The notes: generated from the letters alone by a model not told the origin. Positions 18,049 to 27,206 are shown, counted from the stretch's first letter. The stretch is DNA of 64,000 nt from Nostoc sp. TCL26-01 (GCF_013393945.1 NZ_CP040297.1:5116001-5180000), one strand, 5' to 3'. Translations and numbers: made by a program.

Positions 18049-18645
18049 ATGGAAAGCCCGATCGATTCAAGAAATTCGCCTCCAAATAAGCTCAATTCTA
18101 CGCCTAAAAGAGATAACCTTGCTTTCGGCTTTCCCGTATTTCTTCTCTCGGAAAGCATTATTTTTGTCAGCTTTTTTGTAACTTATGCCCTACTCCGTTG
18201 GAAAAATCCAACTTGGTTTCCCCCTGGTGTTTCTGGACTAGATATACCCAGAGCAGCTATAAACACAGTTATTTTGGTTGCTAGTAGTGGTGTAATTTAT
18301 TTTGCAGAACGCGCACTCGATCGCCATCAACTAATTAAATTTCGTCGTCTGTGGTTACTGACTGCTGCATTGGGTGTAATCTTTCTAATTGGGCAGGTAC
18401 TCGAATGGCGCAATATGCCCTTTGGTCTTGATGCTGGGTTAGCAGGTGCAACTTTCTATCTGCTAACTGGATTTCACGGAATGCACGTTTTCACTGGCGT
18501 GGTTTTGCTGCTGTATATGTATAAACGCTCCCTAGTTCCTGGTAATTACGATGCCGGACACCAGGGTGTGAGTGCAGTCTCCTTGTTCTGGCACTTTGTC
18601 GATCTTATCTGGATTATCTTGTTTTTATTACTCTACATTTGGTAG
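18049..18645 (+). CDS. coxC: Terminal oxidase subunit III
   Basis: Subunit III of the heme-copper oxidase (198 aa from the ATG at 18049; CAGGAG at 18037-18042 supports it over the in-frame ATG at 18016). It has five helices. The conserved ends are clear: FPVFLLSESIIFVSFFVTYAL, FHGMHVFTGVVLLLYM and the terminal SLFWHFVDLIWIILFLLLYIW. It stabilises subunit I during turnover. It belongs with coxB-coxA despite the 175-bp repeat-filled gap. Confidence 0.92.
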   Translation: MESPIDSRNSPPNKLNSTPKRDNLAFGFPVFLLSESIIFVSFFVTYALLRWKNPTWFPPGVSGLDIPRAAINTVILVASSGVIYFAERALDRHQLIKFRRLWLLTAALGVIFLIGQVLEWRNMPFGLDAGLAGATFYLLTGFHGMHVFTGVVLLLYMYKRSLVPGNYDAGHQGVSAVSLFWHFVDLIWIILFLLLYIW

Positions 18646-18879
18646 GTATTGTGCTGCCGCAAATACAACCTGCTTAAATCGGATAGATTGTCAGCTTTAG
18701 AGACTGTTTATAAAGTAAATCTAAAGAAGATTTTTTTAATAAGCAATCAAAGTTTAGTTTTTAATCGATCGCTATTCTAGATTTGAGTAGAGACAAACGA
18801 TTGTATCTCTGAAATTTTTGGGAAACGACTCAATGACTTTAGGATACAATTATGCTGAAAGCTGGTAGCTGTATTTGTT

Positions 18880-19104
18880 ATGGCATTAACATCCCGTATC
18901 GTTCATAGCGACCCCGATATTTTGGGAGGTACTCCTGTTTTTGTGGGAACACGTGTGCCTATGAAAAATCTGCTTGATTATCTTGAAGCGGGTGATTCAT
19001 TAGAGGTTTTTCTAGACCATTTCCCTAGTGTCAGCCGTGAACAGGCGATCGCAGCCCTTGAATTAGCAAAGGAAATGCTGACCGCCTATGCGAATCCTGC
19101 TTGA
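18880..19104 (+). CDS. DUF433 antitoxin
   Basis: A 74-aa helix-turn-helix protein of the DUF433 family. Signature: IVHSDPDILGGTPVFVGTRV followed by LEVFLDHFPSVSREQAIAAL. DUF433 proteins are the antitoxins of cyanobacterial pairs with DUF5615 PIN-like toxins. It overlaps the toxin gene by 17 bp, so expression is coupled. It would neutralise the toxin and probably autoregulate the promoter. Confidence 0.88.
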   Translation: MALTSRIVHSDPDILGGTPVFVGTRVPMKNLLDYLEAGDSLEVFLDHFPSVSREQAIAALELAKEMLTAYANPA

Positions 19105-19414
19105 TGAGTGTGCGCCACGACCTCTAAAGCGTGAGCTTGCTGATTACGAAATACGCACCGTGGTTGAGATGGGATGGTCAGGAAAAAAGAATGGGGAGTT
19201 ACTCCGCCTGATGAGTCAGGAAGGATTCACGGTTCTGCTGACCACCGATCAAAATTTGCGCTATCAGCAAAATTTACAACAAGCTAGGGTAGCAGTTGTC
19301 GTTCTTGTAGCACCCAGCAACAAGCTTTCTGATTTACTTCCGCTGATACTGGAGACTCGTGATGTGTTGAATGCGATTACTCCGGGAGAAGTGATTGAAG
19401 TTGGAGGCTCCTGA
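19088..19414 (+). CDS. DUF5615 PIN-like toxin
   Basis: A 108-aa PIN-like (Mut7-C/VapC-related) putative ribonuclease. The N-terminal acidic active-site motif is ILLDECAPRPL (Asp6, Glu7) and a second acidic site is LLTTDQNLRYQQN. It starts inside the antitoxin gene. Such toxins are thought to cleave RNA; the exact target is unknown. The pair is probably an independent module between the oxidase and pentose-phosphate clusters. Confidence 0.86.
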   Translation: MRILLDECAPRPLKRELADYEIRTVVEMGWSGKKNGELLRLMSQEGFTVLLTTDQNLRYQQNLQQARVAVVVLVAPSNKLSDLLPLILETRDVLNAITPGEVIEVGGS

Positions 19415-19804
19415 AAGTTGTGTAGGCGCTTCAAACTTATCTACAGCGACAATCGCCTCCTTAACCCCCAAGATTGGGAGAAACCTATTCATCAATTTAC
19501 CTCAATAATTTTTTTGATATTACTTCATGTCTCAATTCAGCAACGCCCACGGTCGGCTTGCTAAAAGTATTTTTCGTTATGGCGCGCGATCGCTTGCGTT
19601 CTATTTTTACCGATTTAGACTTAAAGCATGAAGAGTTTCTTCACTCATTACAATTTTTGTCTTGTACTTAGAATTCACACATAACTTCTTGTTAACTAGA
19701 CTATCTTACCTAGTCAAACTCAAATGAATTGAAGAATATAGTTTAAGAATCATTCCGATCCGTCGTTTATTAATTGCAGCTTACGACTATCAGGAGAAAA
19801 AGTA
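19415..19804. other. Intergenic region upstream of transketolase
   Basis: A 390-bp spacer. An open frame of 65 codons (19474-19671) crosses it but has no RBS and no recognised similarity; I treat it as non-coding or decayed. One HIP1 site lies at about 19586. The AGGAGAAAAAG stretch at about 19792 is the transketolase RBS. A promoter for the sugar cluster is likely here but could not be pinpointed. Confidence 0.45.
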
Positions 19805-21877
19805 GTGATTGCTCCAACTCAAATTGCGAACCAAACACAACTCGATGAGCTTTGCATTAACACGATTCGGACTTTATCAATGGATGCCGTGCAACAGGCA
19901 AACTCTGGACATCCAGGCACTCCGATGGCACTGGCTCCCGTTGTTTACTGTTTATGGCAACGATTTTTACGGTTCGATCCCAACGATCCCATCTGGGCAA
20001 ACCGCGATCGCTTCGTTTTATCAAACGGTCATGCCTCCATGCTGCTGTATTCGTTATTGCACTTAACTGGTGTTAAAGCAGTCAATGCTAAATACGAACA
20101 ATTGGGTGAACCCTCCGTCACGCTCGATGATATTAAGCGCTTCCGTCAACTTGACAGCAAATGTCCTGGGCATCCTGAATATCGCTGGACTTCTGGAGTT
20201 GAAACCACTACAGGGCCTTTAGGACAGGGCGTAGCCACTAGTGTTGGTATGGCGATCGCCGGACAGTGGAAGGCACAACACTTCAATCGTCCTAGCTTCG
20301 AGTTATTTAACTACAACGTCTATGCTCTGTGTGGCGATGGCTGCATGATGGAAGGTATTTCCCACGAAGCTGCCTCCATTGCAGGGCATCTCAAGCTGGC
20401 TAACCTCTGCTGGATTTATGACAATAACCACATCACGATTGAAGGGCATACCGATCTCACCTTTAGTGATGACGTAGGCACTCGCTTTTTAGCCTATGGT
20501 TGGAACATAGTTCGAGTCAGTGATGCCAATAATTTGGATATGTTAGAGCGAGCGTTTCAAACCTTTGAGCAGACACGCGATCGCCCCACACTGATTATTG
20601 TCGATAGCCATATTGGGTATGGCGCACCGCACAAACACGATACCAGCGCTGCTCACGGCGAACCGTTAGGGGAAGATGAAATCCGCTTAACGAAACGCAA
20701 CTATGGCTGGCCAGAAGATGCTAAGTTTTTAGTACCTAATGGCGTTCCAGAACACTTTCAGAAAAACTTGGGGCAAAGAGGACATAGCCTGCGTCAGGAG
20801 TGGATGCAAACCTTTGATGAGTACAATGCCAAGTATCCAGAACTGGCAGACCAACTCTACAAGATGTTGCATCGTCAGTTGCCTGACAATTGGGATAGTA
20901 ATCTTCCTACTTTTGCTGCAGATGCCAAAGGGCTAGCCGGACGCGATGTATCTGCAAAAGTGCTGAATGCGATCGCCCCACAAATTCCTTGGCTGATTGG
21001 TGGCTCTGCCGATCTGACTCCCTCAACCAAAACACGGCTCACCTTTGATGGTGCGGGAGATTTTAGCGAAGGCGATCGCTCTGGACGTAACTTTCACTTT
21101 GGCATCCGCGAACACGCAATGGCGGCGATTCTCAACGGACTCTCCCTTAGCAAAGTCCGTCCTTATGGTTCTGGATTCTTCATCTTTAGCGACTACTGCC
21201 GTCCATCTATTCGACTCAGTGCGCTGATGGAAATTCCCGTAATTTACATCTTCACCCATGATTCTATCGGAGTGGGTGAAGATGGCCCGACTCATCAACC
21301 CGTCGAACAGTTAGCGTCGTTACGAGCGATTCCAGGACTGATTACCCTACGACCTGCGGATGCTAACGAAGTTGCAGAAGCTTGGCGAACGATTATCCAG
21401 TTGCAGCATCAACCTGCTGTACTGGTGCTGTCTCGACAGGCATTACCAACGCTTAATCGCACTCGGTATGCTGCCGCATCAGGTTTAGCGAAAGGGGCTT
21501 ATATTTTGGCAGACGCAGAAAGTGGTCAACCCGACGTACTGCTGCTGGCAACTGGAAGTGAGGTTTCACTCTGCATTGAAGCGTATGAACAACTCAAAAC
21601 AGAAGGAATTAAAGCGCGGGTGGTGAGTATGCCGTCATGGGAGCTATTTGAGCAGCAAAGTCAGGAATATCGTGACAGTGTGATTCCGCCCTCAATTACT
21701 GCCCGTGTCTGTGTAGAGCAGGCATCGACGTTTGGCTGGGGTGAATATGTAGGTTCGAGAGGAGGACGGATTGTTATGCATACGTTTGGTGCTTCAGCAC
21801 CACTCAAAGAACTGCAACAGAAGTTCGGTTTTACCCCTGACAAAATTATTGCAGCCGCAAAAGCTCAACTAACATAG
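19805..21877 (+). CDS. tkt: Transketolase
   Basis: Thiamine-diphosphate enzyme (690 aa) that moves two-carbon units between ketoses and aldoses in the pentose-phosphate and Calvin pathways. The start is the GTG at 19805 behind an AGGAG RBS. The TPP/Mg motif is GDGCMMEGISHEAASIAGHL followed by YDNN at about residues 176-215. The N terminus has NSGHPGTPMALAP and the central domain has FHFGIREHAMAAI. The length is normal. It begins a sugar-catabolic cluster and is probably an isozyme additional to a housekeeping copy. The stop codon TAG (21875-21877) lies inside the terminal repeat of the next element. Confidence 0.95.
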   Translation: MIAPTQIANQTQLDELCINTIRTLSMDAVQQANSGHPGTPMALAPVVYCLWQRFLRFDPNDPIWANRDRFVLSNGHASMLLYSLLHLTGVKAVNAKYEQLGEPSVTLDDIKRFRQLDSKCPGHPEYRWTSGVETTTGPLGQGVATSVGMAIAGQWKAQHFNRPSFELFNYNVYALCGDGCMMEGISHEAASIAGHLKLANLCWIYDNNHITIEGHTDLTFSDDVGTRFLAYGWNIVRVSDANNLDMLERAFQTFEQTRDRPTLIIVDSHIGYGAPHKHDTSAAHGEPLGEDEIRLTKRNYGWPEDAKFLVPNGVPEHFQKNLGQRGHSLRQEWMQTFDEYNAKYPELADQLYKMLHRQLPDNWDSNLPTFAADAKGLAGRDVSAKVLNAIAPQIPWLIGGSADLTPSTKTRLTFDGAGDFSEGDRSGRNFHFGIREHAMAAILNGLSLSKVRPYGSGFFIFSDYCRPSIRLSALMEIPVIYIFTHDSIGVGEDGPTHQPVEQLASLRAIPGLITLRPADANEVAEAWRTIIQLQHQPAVLVLSRQALPTLNRTRYAAASGLAKGAYILADAESGQPDVLLLATGSEVSLCIEAYEQLKTEGIKARVVSMPSWELFEQQSQEYRDSVIPPSITARVCVEQASTFGWGEYVGSRGGRIVMHTFGASAPLKELQQKFGFTPDKIIAAAKAQLT

Positions 21878-22012
21878 GACTTACGCACTCAACCAATAAA
21901 CCATAAATGAGGGTGGTCAATAGTCAACAGTCAATAGTCCAAAAAAACTTGATTTTGACTATTGACTATTGACAAAAAGCCAGAAAATTTAGTGACACTG
22001 CGTAAGTCCTAT
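21874..22012. mobile_element. 139-bp MITE-like element with 14-bp perfect terminal inverted repeats
   Basis: ATAGGACTTACGCA at 21874-21887 is the exact reverse complement of 21999-22012. Inside, a second inverted repeat is built from heptamers (GTCAATAGTCAACAGTC against GACTATTGACTATTGAC), so the whole element can fold into one long hairpin. It starts within the transketolase stop codon. There is no coding capacity. It probably spread through the genome with help from an outside transposase. Confidence 0.78.
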
Positions 22013-22176
22013 AACAGACTAATACTCAATCTATAGCAAAGTGCTGAGTCCTGTTAGCGGTAGCGCGGCGTTTAGCTGGTGCTGAGTAAAAACCCGGTTA
22101 TTTCCAGGTTTTGAGCAATCAGCAAGATCCTAACTCCCTTGACCGTTGCTATATCTTCAACAAGTGGTCTAATTCT

Positions 22177-22470
22177 ATGGACTTCCCCGTATTCACTAGT
22201 ATTGCATTCCATCAACTTGTCAACCTAACAGCCCAGCAATGGAGTCAAAGGACTTCAGTGCAGTCAGAGAACCAGATGCGTGATGGAGGGATTTTCTTAA
22301 TCCTTCTATTGATGAGTTGCATTTGTCTTAGCATTTATCTCAGACGCAGATATGAGAAGCAACGCAAGCAACAGGCAGATGCTCGTCGTTGCCAACGAAT
22401 TGAAAGCTTAGAAAGGATTTGGAGAATGAACACTTACCAAAAGCCTGAAGGCGATTCAAAGCGGCGCTAG
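22177..22470 (+). CDS. Hypothetical single-helix membrane protein
   Basis: A 97-aa protein if started at the ATG at 22177 (the frame is open back to a TTG at 22111). One membrane helix (GGIFLILLLMSCICLSIYL) is followed by a very basic region (RRRYEKQRKQQADARR). No family recognised and no strong RBS. It lies 46 bp before tal-pgi in the same orientation and may be co-transcribed. Coding status is moderately likely. Confidence 0.4.
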   Translation: MDFPVFTSIAFHQLVNLTAQQWSQRTSVQSENQMRDGGIFLILLLMSCICLSIYLRRRYEKQRKQQADARRCQRIESLERIWRMNTYQKPEGDSKRR

Positions 22471-22516
22471 TACAAAACAAACTTTTAATTTGGTTAATTT
22501 AACAAGGAATGAACTG

Positions 22517-25393
22517 ATGGTTACTGTAAAAGCATCACAGACAAAGAATCCTTTGCAAGCGTTACAATCCTACGGACAGTCTGTCTGGTTGGACTATATT
22601 CGTCGCAGTTTAATTACTAGTGGCGAACTGCAACAGTTAATTGATGATGGTGTGCGGGGTGTCACCTCAAATCCTTCTATTTTTGAGAAAGCGATCGCTG
22701 GCAGTACTGATTACGATACAACTTTAACCACGCTCGAACAAAGTCAGGATCGTGATGTTATGTCGCTATACGAAACATTTGCGATCGCAGATATTCAAGC
22801 AACCGCAGACCATTTAAAGCCGATTTACGAGCAAACCAACAAACGCGACGGCTACATCAGTCTGGAAGTATCTCCCTACTTAGCGAATGACGCACAGCAA
22901 ACTATAAAAGAAGCACGCCGCCTCTGGCAGGAAGTCGATCGCCCTAACTTGATGATTAAAGTGCCTGCGACACCAACGGGAATTCCTGCTATTCAACAAC
23001 TAATTAGTGAAGGCATTAATATTAATGTGACGTTGCTGTTTGCTCAAGACGTTTACGAACAAGTTGTCAATGCCTATATGACTGGATTAGAGTCACTAGC
23101 AGCAAAAGGGGGAGATATCAGCCGCATTGCCAGTGTCGCCAGCTTCTTTGTCAGTCGGATTGATACTGCTGTTGATAACCAGATTACAGATCGACTCAAA
23201 ACTGCTACAGATGAAGCTCAACGTAATTTACTCAAAGGCTTATTAGGTAAAGTTGCGATCGCCAACGCCAAACTTGCTTACAAGAGTTATCAGGATATTT
23301 ATCAATCGAGTCGATGGCAGAAATTAGCGAATCAAGGCGCACAAACTCAACGGTTGCTATGGGCAAGTACGGGAACGAAGAACCCTGAATATAGCGACGT
23401 GCTGTATGTTGAAGAATTGATTGGTGCAGACACTGTTAATACAATTCCGCCAGCCACACTTGCTGCTTTTCGCGATCATGGACATCCGAAGTCTAGTTTG
23501 ACTGAAGGTATTGATGATGCTCAATCAACATTATCAAACCTACAGCAAGCAGGAATCTCCTTGCAGCAAACTACAGACCAATTATTGACAGAAGGGATAC
23601 AACTTTTCACTGATGCTTTTGACCAATTATTGAGTGCGGTTGAGAAGAAGCGGACAGCTATTCTGGGTGAAAAGCTCGATCGCCTGACCTACAAATTACC
23701 TGATGCGTTGAATACTGCTGTGCAAGCGTCTCTAGACGATTGGCAGAACAACGGTAAACTTCGTCGCTTGTGGGCGCATGATGCAACTCTTTGGACAGAC
23801 AACGATGAAAACAAATGGTTGGGTTGGCTCGGTATTACTGAAGATCAACTGGCGCATATTGATCGCCTCAAGCAACTCGCGCAAGAAGTGAAAGACTTAG
23901 AATTCACTCACGTCTTACTTTTAGGAATGGGGGGATCTTCCCTCTGTCCAGAGGTAATGAAACTAACTTTCGGTAACGCACCGGGCTTTCCCGAACTGCT
24001 GGTACTAGATTCCACCGATCCGGCTCAGATTAAAGCGATCGAAAGCAAAATCGACCTCACTCGAACATTGTTTATCGTATCGAGCAAGTCTGGCGGCACT
24101 TTAGAGCCAAATATCTTCAAACAATACTTCTTCGATCACCTACAGCAAATCTTGGGTGCAGAATCCGCAGGTAATCGCTTCATTGCCATTACCGATCCCG
24201 GTTCCAAAATGCAGCAGATTGCCGAAAACGATGATTTTCGCCATATCTTCTTTGGTTTGCCAAGTATCGGCGGTCGTTATTCTGCCCTCTCGAATTTTGG
24301 CATAGTTCCTGCGGCAGCAATCGGAGTAGATGTAGCAAAGTTTTTGGATACGGCTGAAGTGATGGTACATTCCTGTGCATCATCGGTTCCGGCAAAAGAA
24401 AATCCTGGTGTTGTGTTGGGTAATATTCTGGGTGTTCTGGCCAAGCAAGGACGAGACAAAGTCACACTAATTGCCTCTCCAGCAATTGCAGATTTAGGCG
24501 CATGGCTAGAGCAACTGTTAGCAGAATCTACAGGTAAAGATGGCAAAGGATTGATTCCGGTCGATCTAGAACAGTTGGGAACTCCAGATGTTTATGGCAG
24601 CGATCGCATCTTTGCTTACATTCGCTTAGACTCTGCTTTTGATGCTGCTCAAGACGCTGCTGTAACAGCATTAGAGCAAGCAGGACAACCTGTGGTGCGG
24701 ATTGCGATCGCCGATCCCTACCAAATCGGTCAAGAGTTTTTCCGATGGGAAATTGCGACTGCTGTAGCAGGTTCCATTATTGGCATCAATGCCTTTAACC
24801 AACCGGATGTAGAAGCCAGCAAGATTGTTACCCGCCAGTTAACGGCTGAATATGAGAAAACTGGAAAACTACCACCAGAAAGCCCAATCTTTACAGCAGA
24901 TGGCATTCAATTATTCACCGATCCGAAAAATGCAACGGCACTGACAAAGGCTGTCGGCAAATCTCCTTCTCTAGTCAATTATTTACGCGCCCATTTGAAC
25001 CGACTACAGGCAGGTGATTATTTGGCACTGCTTGCCTATATCGAGCGCAATGACGAGCATCAAGCGCAACTGCAAGCCATTCGATCGCAAATTCGGGATG
25101 CTAAGAAAATTACCACCTGTCTCGGCTTTGGCCCTCGTTTCTTGCATTCCACAGGGCAAGCATACAAAGGTGGCCCCAATAGCGGCGTATTTCTGCAAAT
25201 CACCTGCGATGATGCTACAGATATTCCTGTTCCCCAACAGAAATATACCTTTGGCGTGGTGAAAGCGGCTCAAGCACGGGGAGACTTTAAGGTTTTAGCT
25301 GATCGCGATCGCCGTGCCTTGCGAATTCATCTCGGTAAAGATGTGCGATCAGGTCTAACCATGCTGCAAACTCTCATTCAACAAAGCATTTAG
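22517..25393 (+). CDS. Bifunctional transaldolase / glucose-6-phosphate isomerase
   Basis: A fused enzyme of 958 aa. Residues of about 10-370 are transaldolase (GVTSNPSIFEKAI; catalytic Lys in NLMIKVPATPTG near residue 146). Residues of about 395-950 are glucose-6-phosphate isomerase (LLGMGGSSLCPEV, IVSSKSGGTLEPN, GGRYSALSNFGIVPAA). The start is the ATG at 22517 with AAGGA 12 bases upstream. The fusion joins the transaldolase step of the pentose-phosphate pathway to isomerisation of fructose-6-P back to glucose-6-P, which suits a cyclic oxidative pentose-phosphate pathway. Neighbours are tkt, gnd and zwf. The fusion is known in several bacteria, including cyanobacteria. Confidence 0.94.
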   Translation: MVTVKASQTKNPLQALQSYGQSVWLDYIRRSLITSGELQQLIDDGVRGVTSNPSIFEKAIAGSTDYDTTLTTLEQSQDRDVMSLYETFAIADIQATADHLKPIYEQTNKRDGYISLEVSPYLANDAQQTIKEARRLWQEVDRPNLMIKVPATPTGIPAIQQLISEGININVTLLFAQDVYEQVVNAYMTGLESLAAKGGDISRIASVASFFVSRIDTAVDNQITDRLKTATDEAQRNLLKGLLGKVAIANAKLAYKSYQDIYQSSRWQKLANQGAQTQRLLWASTGTKNPEYSDVLYVEELIGADTVNTIPPATLAAFRDHGHPKSSLTEGIDDAQSTLSNLQQAGISLQQTTDQLLTEGIQLFTDAFDQLLSAVEKKRTAILGEKLDRLTYKLPDALNTAVQASLDDWQNNGKLRRLWAHDATLWTDNDENKWLGWLGITEDQLAHIDRLKQLAQEVKDLEFTHVLLLGMGGSSLCPEVMKLTFGNAPGFPELLVLDSTDPAQIKAIESKIDLTRTLFIVSSKSGGTLEPNIFKQYFFDHLQQILGAESAGNRFIAITDPGSKMQQIAENDDFRHIFFGLPSIGGRYSALSNFGIVPAAAIGVDVAKFLDTAEVMVHSCASSVPAKENPGVVLGNILGVLAKQGRDKVTLIASPAIADLGAWLEQLLAESTGKDGKGLIPVDLEQLGTPDVYGSDRIFAYIRLDSAFDAAQDAAVTALEQAGQPVVRIAIADPYQIGQEFFRWEIATAVAGSIIGINAFNQPDVEASKIVTRQLTAEYEKTGKLPPESPIFTADGIQLFTDPKNATALTKAVGKSPSLVNYLRAHLNRLQAGDYLALLAYIERNDEHQAQLQAIRSQIRDAKKITTCLGFGPRFLHSTGQAYKGGPNSGVFLQITCDDATDIPVPQQKYTFGVVKAAQARGDFKVLADRDRRALRIHLGKDVRSGLTMLQTLIQQSI

Positions 25394-25480
25394 GCAAAAT
25401 CTGACTGGAATTGAGTGTTTATTTCCACAAAAAAGCAATTTTTTGGCAACAAAACCTAAAAAACTTGGAGAGAAAAACAT

Positions 25481-25560
25481 CATGATAACTAATCAAACAA
25501 ACCTTGGCGGCACTTTTACGTTGTCGAACACCCAATCACCTTGAATCGCATCGACAGCGT
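25481..25560 (+). pseudogene. Remnant 5' end of an aldo/keto reductase gene, frameshifted
   Basis: From the ATG at 25481 the sequence reads MITNQTNLGGTFTLSNTQ and then stops. A one-base frame change gives ITLNRI directly after. LGGTFTL...LTLNRIGYGAM is the N terminus of a common bacterial aldo/keto reductase group, so this looks like its first 25 or so codons with a frameshift and loss of all the rest. An RBS-like TTGGAGAG lies upstream at about 25467. A GC-rich gene on the other strand begins right after it. Confidence 0.5.
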
Positions 25561-25585
25561 AGAACCTGTTCGCTGGAGTGCATAG

Positions 25586-25969
25586 TTAGGCTGGGTGTCC
25601 AGATGAGGGGAGTGGACAGACCTCCATACTTTGGATTAAGCCGCACTCTAGGATGAAGCGATGACCGACGTGTTCATCGGCCAGGACAGCCCCCGCTAAG
25701 TCCCGCACGACCTGATGCACCTCGACCAAGATGCGCCCGCCACCCTCCGGGTGAAAGGATATCGGCTCCACGCGCCCATCAATTTCGCTCCATTGCTCCG
25801 TCCAGTAGGCACGGACTTCCTCCGGTCCACGGACAAAACCGCCTTTGAATGCACGCGGCCAAACCACGTCGGCAGTCATGAGGGCGAGGACGGAATCGAT
25901 GTCGCGTGCATTGAAGGCCGCGTAGGCGGCGCGGAGCAACTCGATTTCTGAGGCAGGATGATTTGACAT
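25586..25969 (-). CDS. SnoaL/NTF2-like domain protein, GC-rich
   Basis: A 127-aa protein of the nuclear transport factor 2-like superfamily, starting at the minus-strand ATG at 25969 (MSNHPASEIELLRAAYAAFN). Features: an N-terminal helix, DVVWPRAFKGGFVRGPEEVR and VEVHQVVRDLAG, typical of single-domain SnoaL-like proteins that bind small hydrophobic ligands or act as isomerases. Function unknown. Its base composition is visibly richer in G+C than that of its neighbours and it is on the opposite strand inside a plus-strand operon, which suggests recent transfer. The C-terminal dozen residues look less conserved and may be altered. Confidence 0.75.
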   Translation of the reverse strand: MSNHPASEIELLRAAYAAFNARDIDSVLALMTADVVWPRAFKGGFVRGPEEVRAYWTEQWSEIDGRVEPISFHPEGGGRILVEVHQVVRDLAGAVLADEHVGHRFILECGLIQSMEVCPLPSSGHPA

Positions 25970-26177
25970 AAAAGAAGAGGTGAGGAAGGAAATATAGGGT
26001 AAAGTCTGCCTGTTATAGTCTAACAACCAATTCAGAAAGGCAAAAATTTTAACTCTAGCGATCGCGGGAGTTTTGACTTTTATCTTGGCAGGAGTAATCT
26101 TTGTGACTCCGCTTAAAAGGATAGAGACAATAAGAAGAGAGAAAAATTTTCCAATTTAGAAATTGAGGAAAAAAACA

Positions 26178-27206
26178 ATGCAACTTGGTGTTATTGGTTT
26201 AGGGCGCATGGGCGCAAATATCGTCCGACGACTGCTGCGAAACAATCATGAATGTGTGGTGTTCAACCGCACACCGGAAAAAGTGAAACATCTGGCTTCA
26301 GAAGGAGCGATCGCCGCCTCTAGCCTGGACGATTTTGTACAGAAACTCGATCGTCCCCGTGCCATTTGGCTAATGGTTCCTGCTGGAGATCCGACCGAAG
26401 ATATGGTAACGGAGTTGGCTACCAAACTGGATTCGGGGGATATCTTAATTGATGGTGGTAACTCTTACTACATTGACGACATTCGGCGGGCAAAAGCACT
26501 AGAAAAAAATGAAATTAACTATATCGATGTCGGAACCAGTGGCGGAGTCTGGGGGCTAGAACGAGGCTACTGCATGATGATTGGCGGCTCGGAAACTGCC
26601 GTAAAACATCTCGATCCGATTTTTCAAACATTAGCACCAGGAGTCGGGAAGATTGATCGCACACCAGGACGAGAAAAAGTAGGTAGTACTGCCGAACAAG
26701 GTTATTTGCACTGTGGATCTAATGGCGCGGGACACTTTGTCAAGATGGTACATAATGGCATCGAATACGGTGTCATGGCAGCTTATGCAGAAGGGTTGAA
26801 TATCCTGCATCATGCCAATGTGGGTAAACAACAACGCGCTGCTAGTGCCGAATCAACTCCGCTCCGCGATCCAGAACGTTACCAATATGACTTCAATTTG
26901 CCGGATATTGCTGAGGTTTGGCGGCGAGGTAGTGTCGTTGCTTCCTGGCTGCTGGATTTAACTGCGATCGCCCTACTTAAAGATCCTCAACTCGCTACTT
27001 TTGCAGGTCGAGTGTCTGATTCTGGAGAAGGACGCTGGACGATTATCGCTGCGATCGATGAAGGCACACCAGCACCCGTGCTGAGTGCTGCTCTCTATCA
27101 ACGGTTTAGTTCCAGAGGGGAAGACGAATTTTCGAGTAAGTTACTTTCGGCGATGCGCTATCAGTTTGGCGGACACGAGGAAGAACACGCGGAGATATCA
27201 TCATGA
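26178..27206 (+). CDS. gnd: 6-phosphogluconate dehydrogenase, decarboxylating, short type
   Basis: Oxidises 6-phosphogluconate to ribulose-5-phosphate and CO2 with NAD(P)H formation. At 342 aa from the ATG at 26178 it belongs to the short (GntZ/YqeC-like) class, not the usual form of about 470 aa. The Rossmann motif GVIGLGRMGANIVRRLL is followed by VVFNRT (residues 27-32); Asn30-Arg31-Thr32 after the second strand resembles NADP-binding forms. The catalytic region includes GTSGGVWGLERGYCMM and GHFVKMVHNGIEYG. It overlaps zwf by 4 bp (ATGA), so the two oxidative steps are translationally coupled. Confidence 0.93.
   Translation: MQLGVIGLGRMGANIVRRLLRNNHECVVFNRTPEKVKHLASEGAIAASSLDDFVQKLDRPRAIWLMVPAGDPTEDMVTELATKLDSGDILIDGGNSYYIDDIRRAKALEKNEINYIDVGTSGGVWGLERGYCMMIGGSETAVKHLDPIFQTLAPGVGKIDRTPGREKVGSTAEQGYLHCGSNGAGHFVKMVHNGIEYGVMAAYAEGLNILHHANVGKQQRAASAESTPLRDPERYQYDFNLPDIAEVWRRGSVVASWLLDLTAIALLKDPQLATFAGRVSDSGEGRWTIIAAIDEGTPAPVLSAALYQRFSSRGEDEFSSKLLSAMRYQFGGHEEEHAEISS

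Noticed and set aside
19474..19671. Open frame of 65 codons before transketolase
   Set aside because: No RBS, no recognised similarity, mixed composition that includes a HIP1 site; more likely spacer or decayed sequence.
26046..26159. Hydrophobic stretch (LTLAIAGVLTFILAGVIFVT) upstream of gnd
   Set aside because: Looks like a membrane helix but I found no convincing start codon or RBS and no family; it may be the tail of a lost gene.
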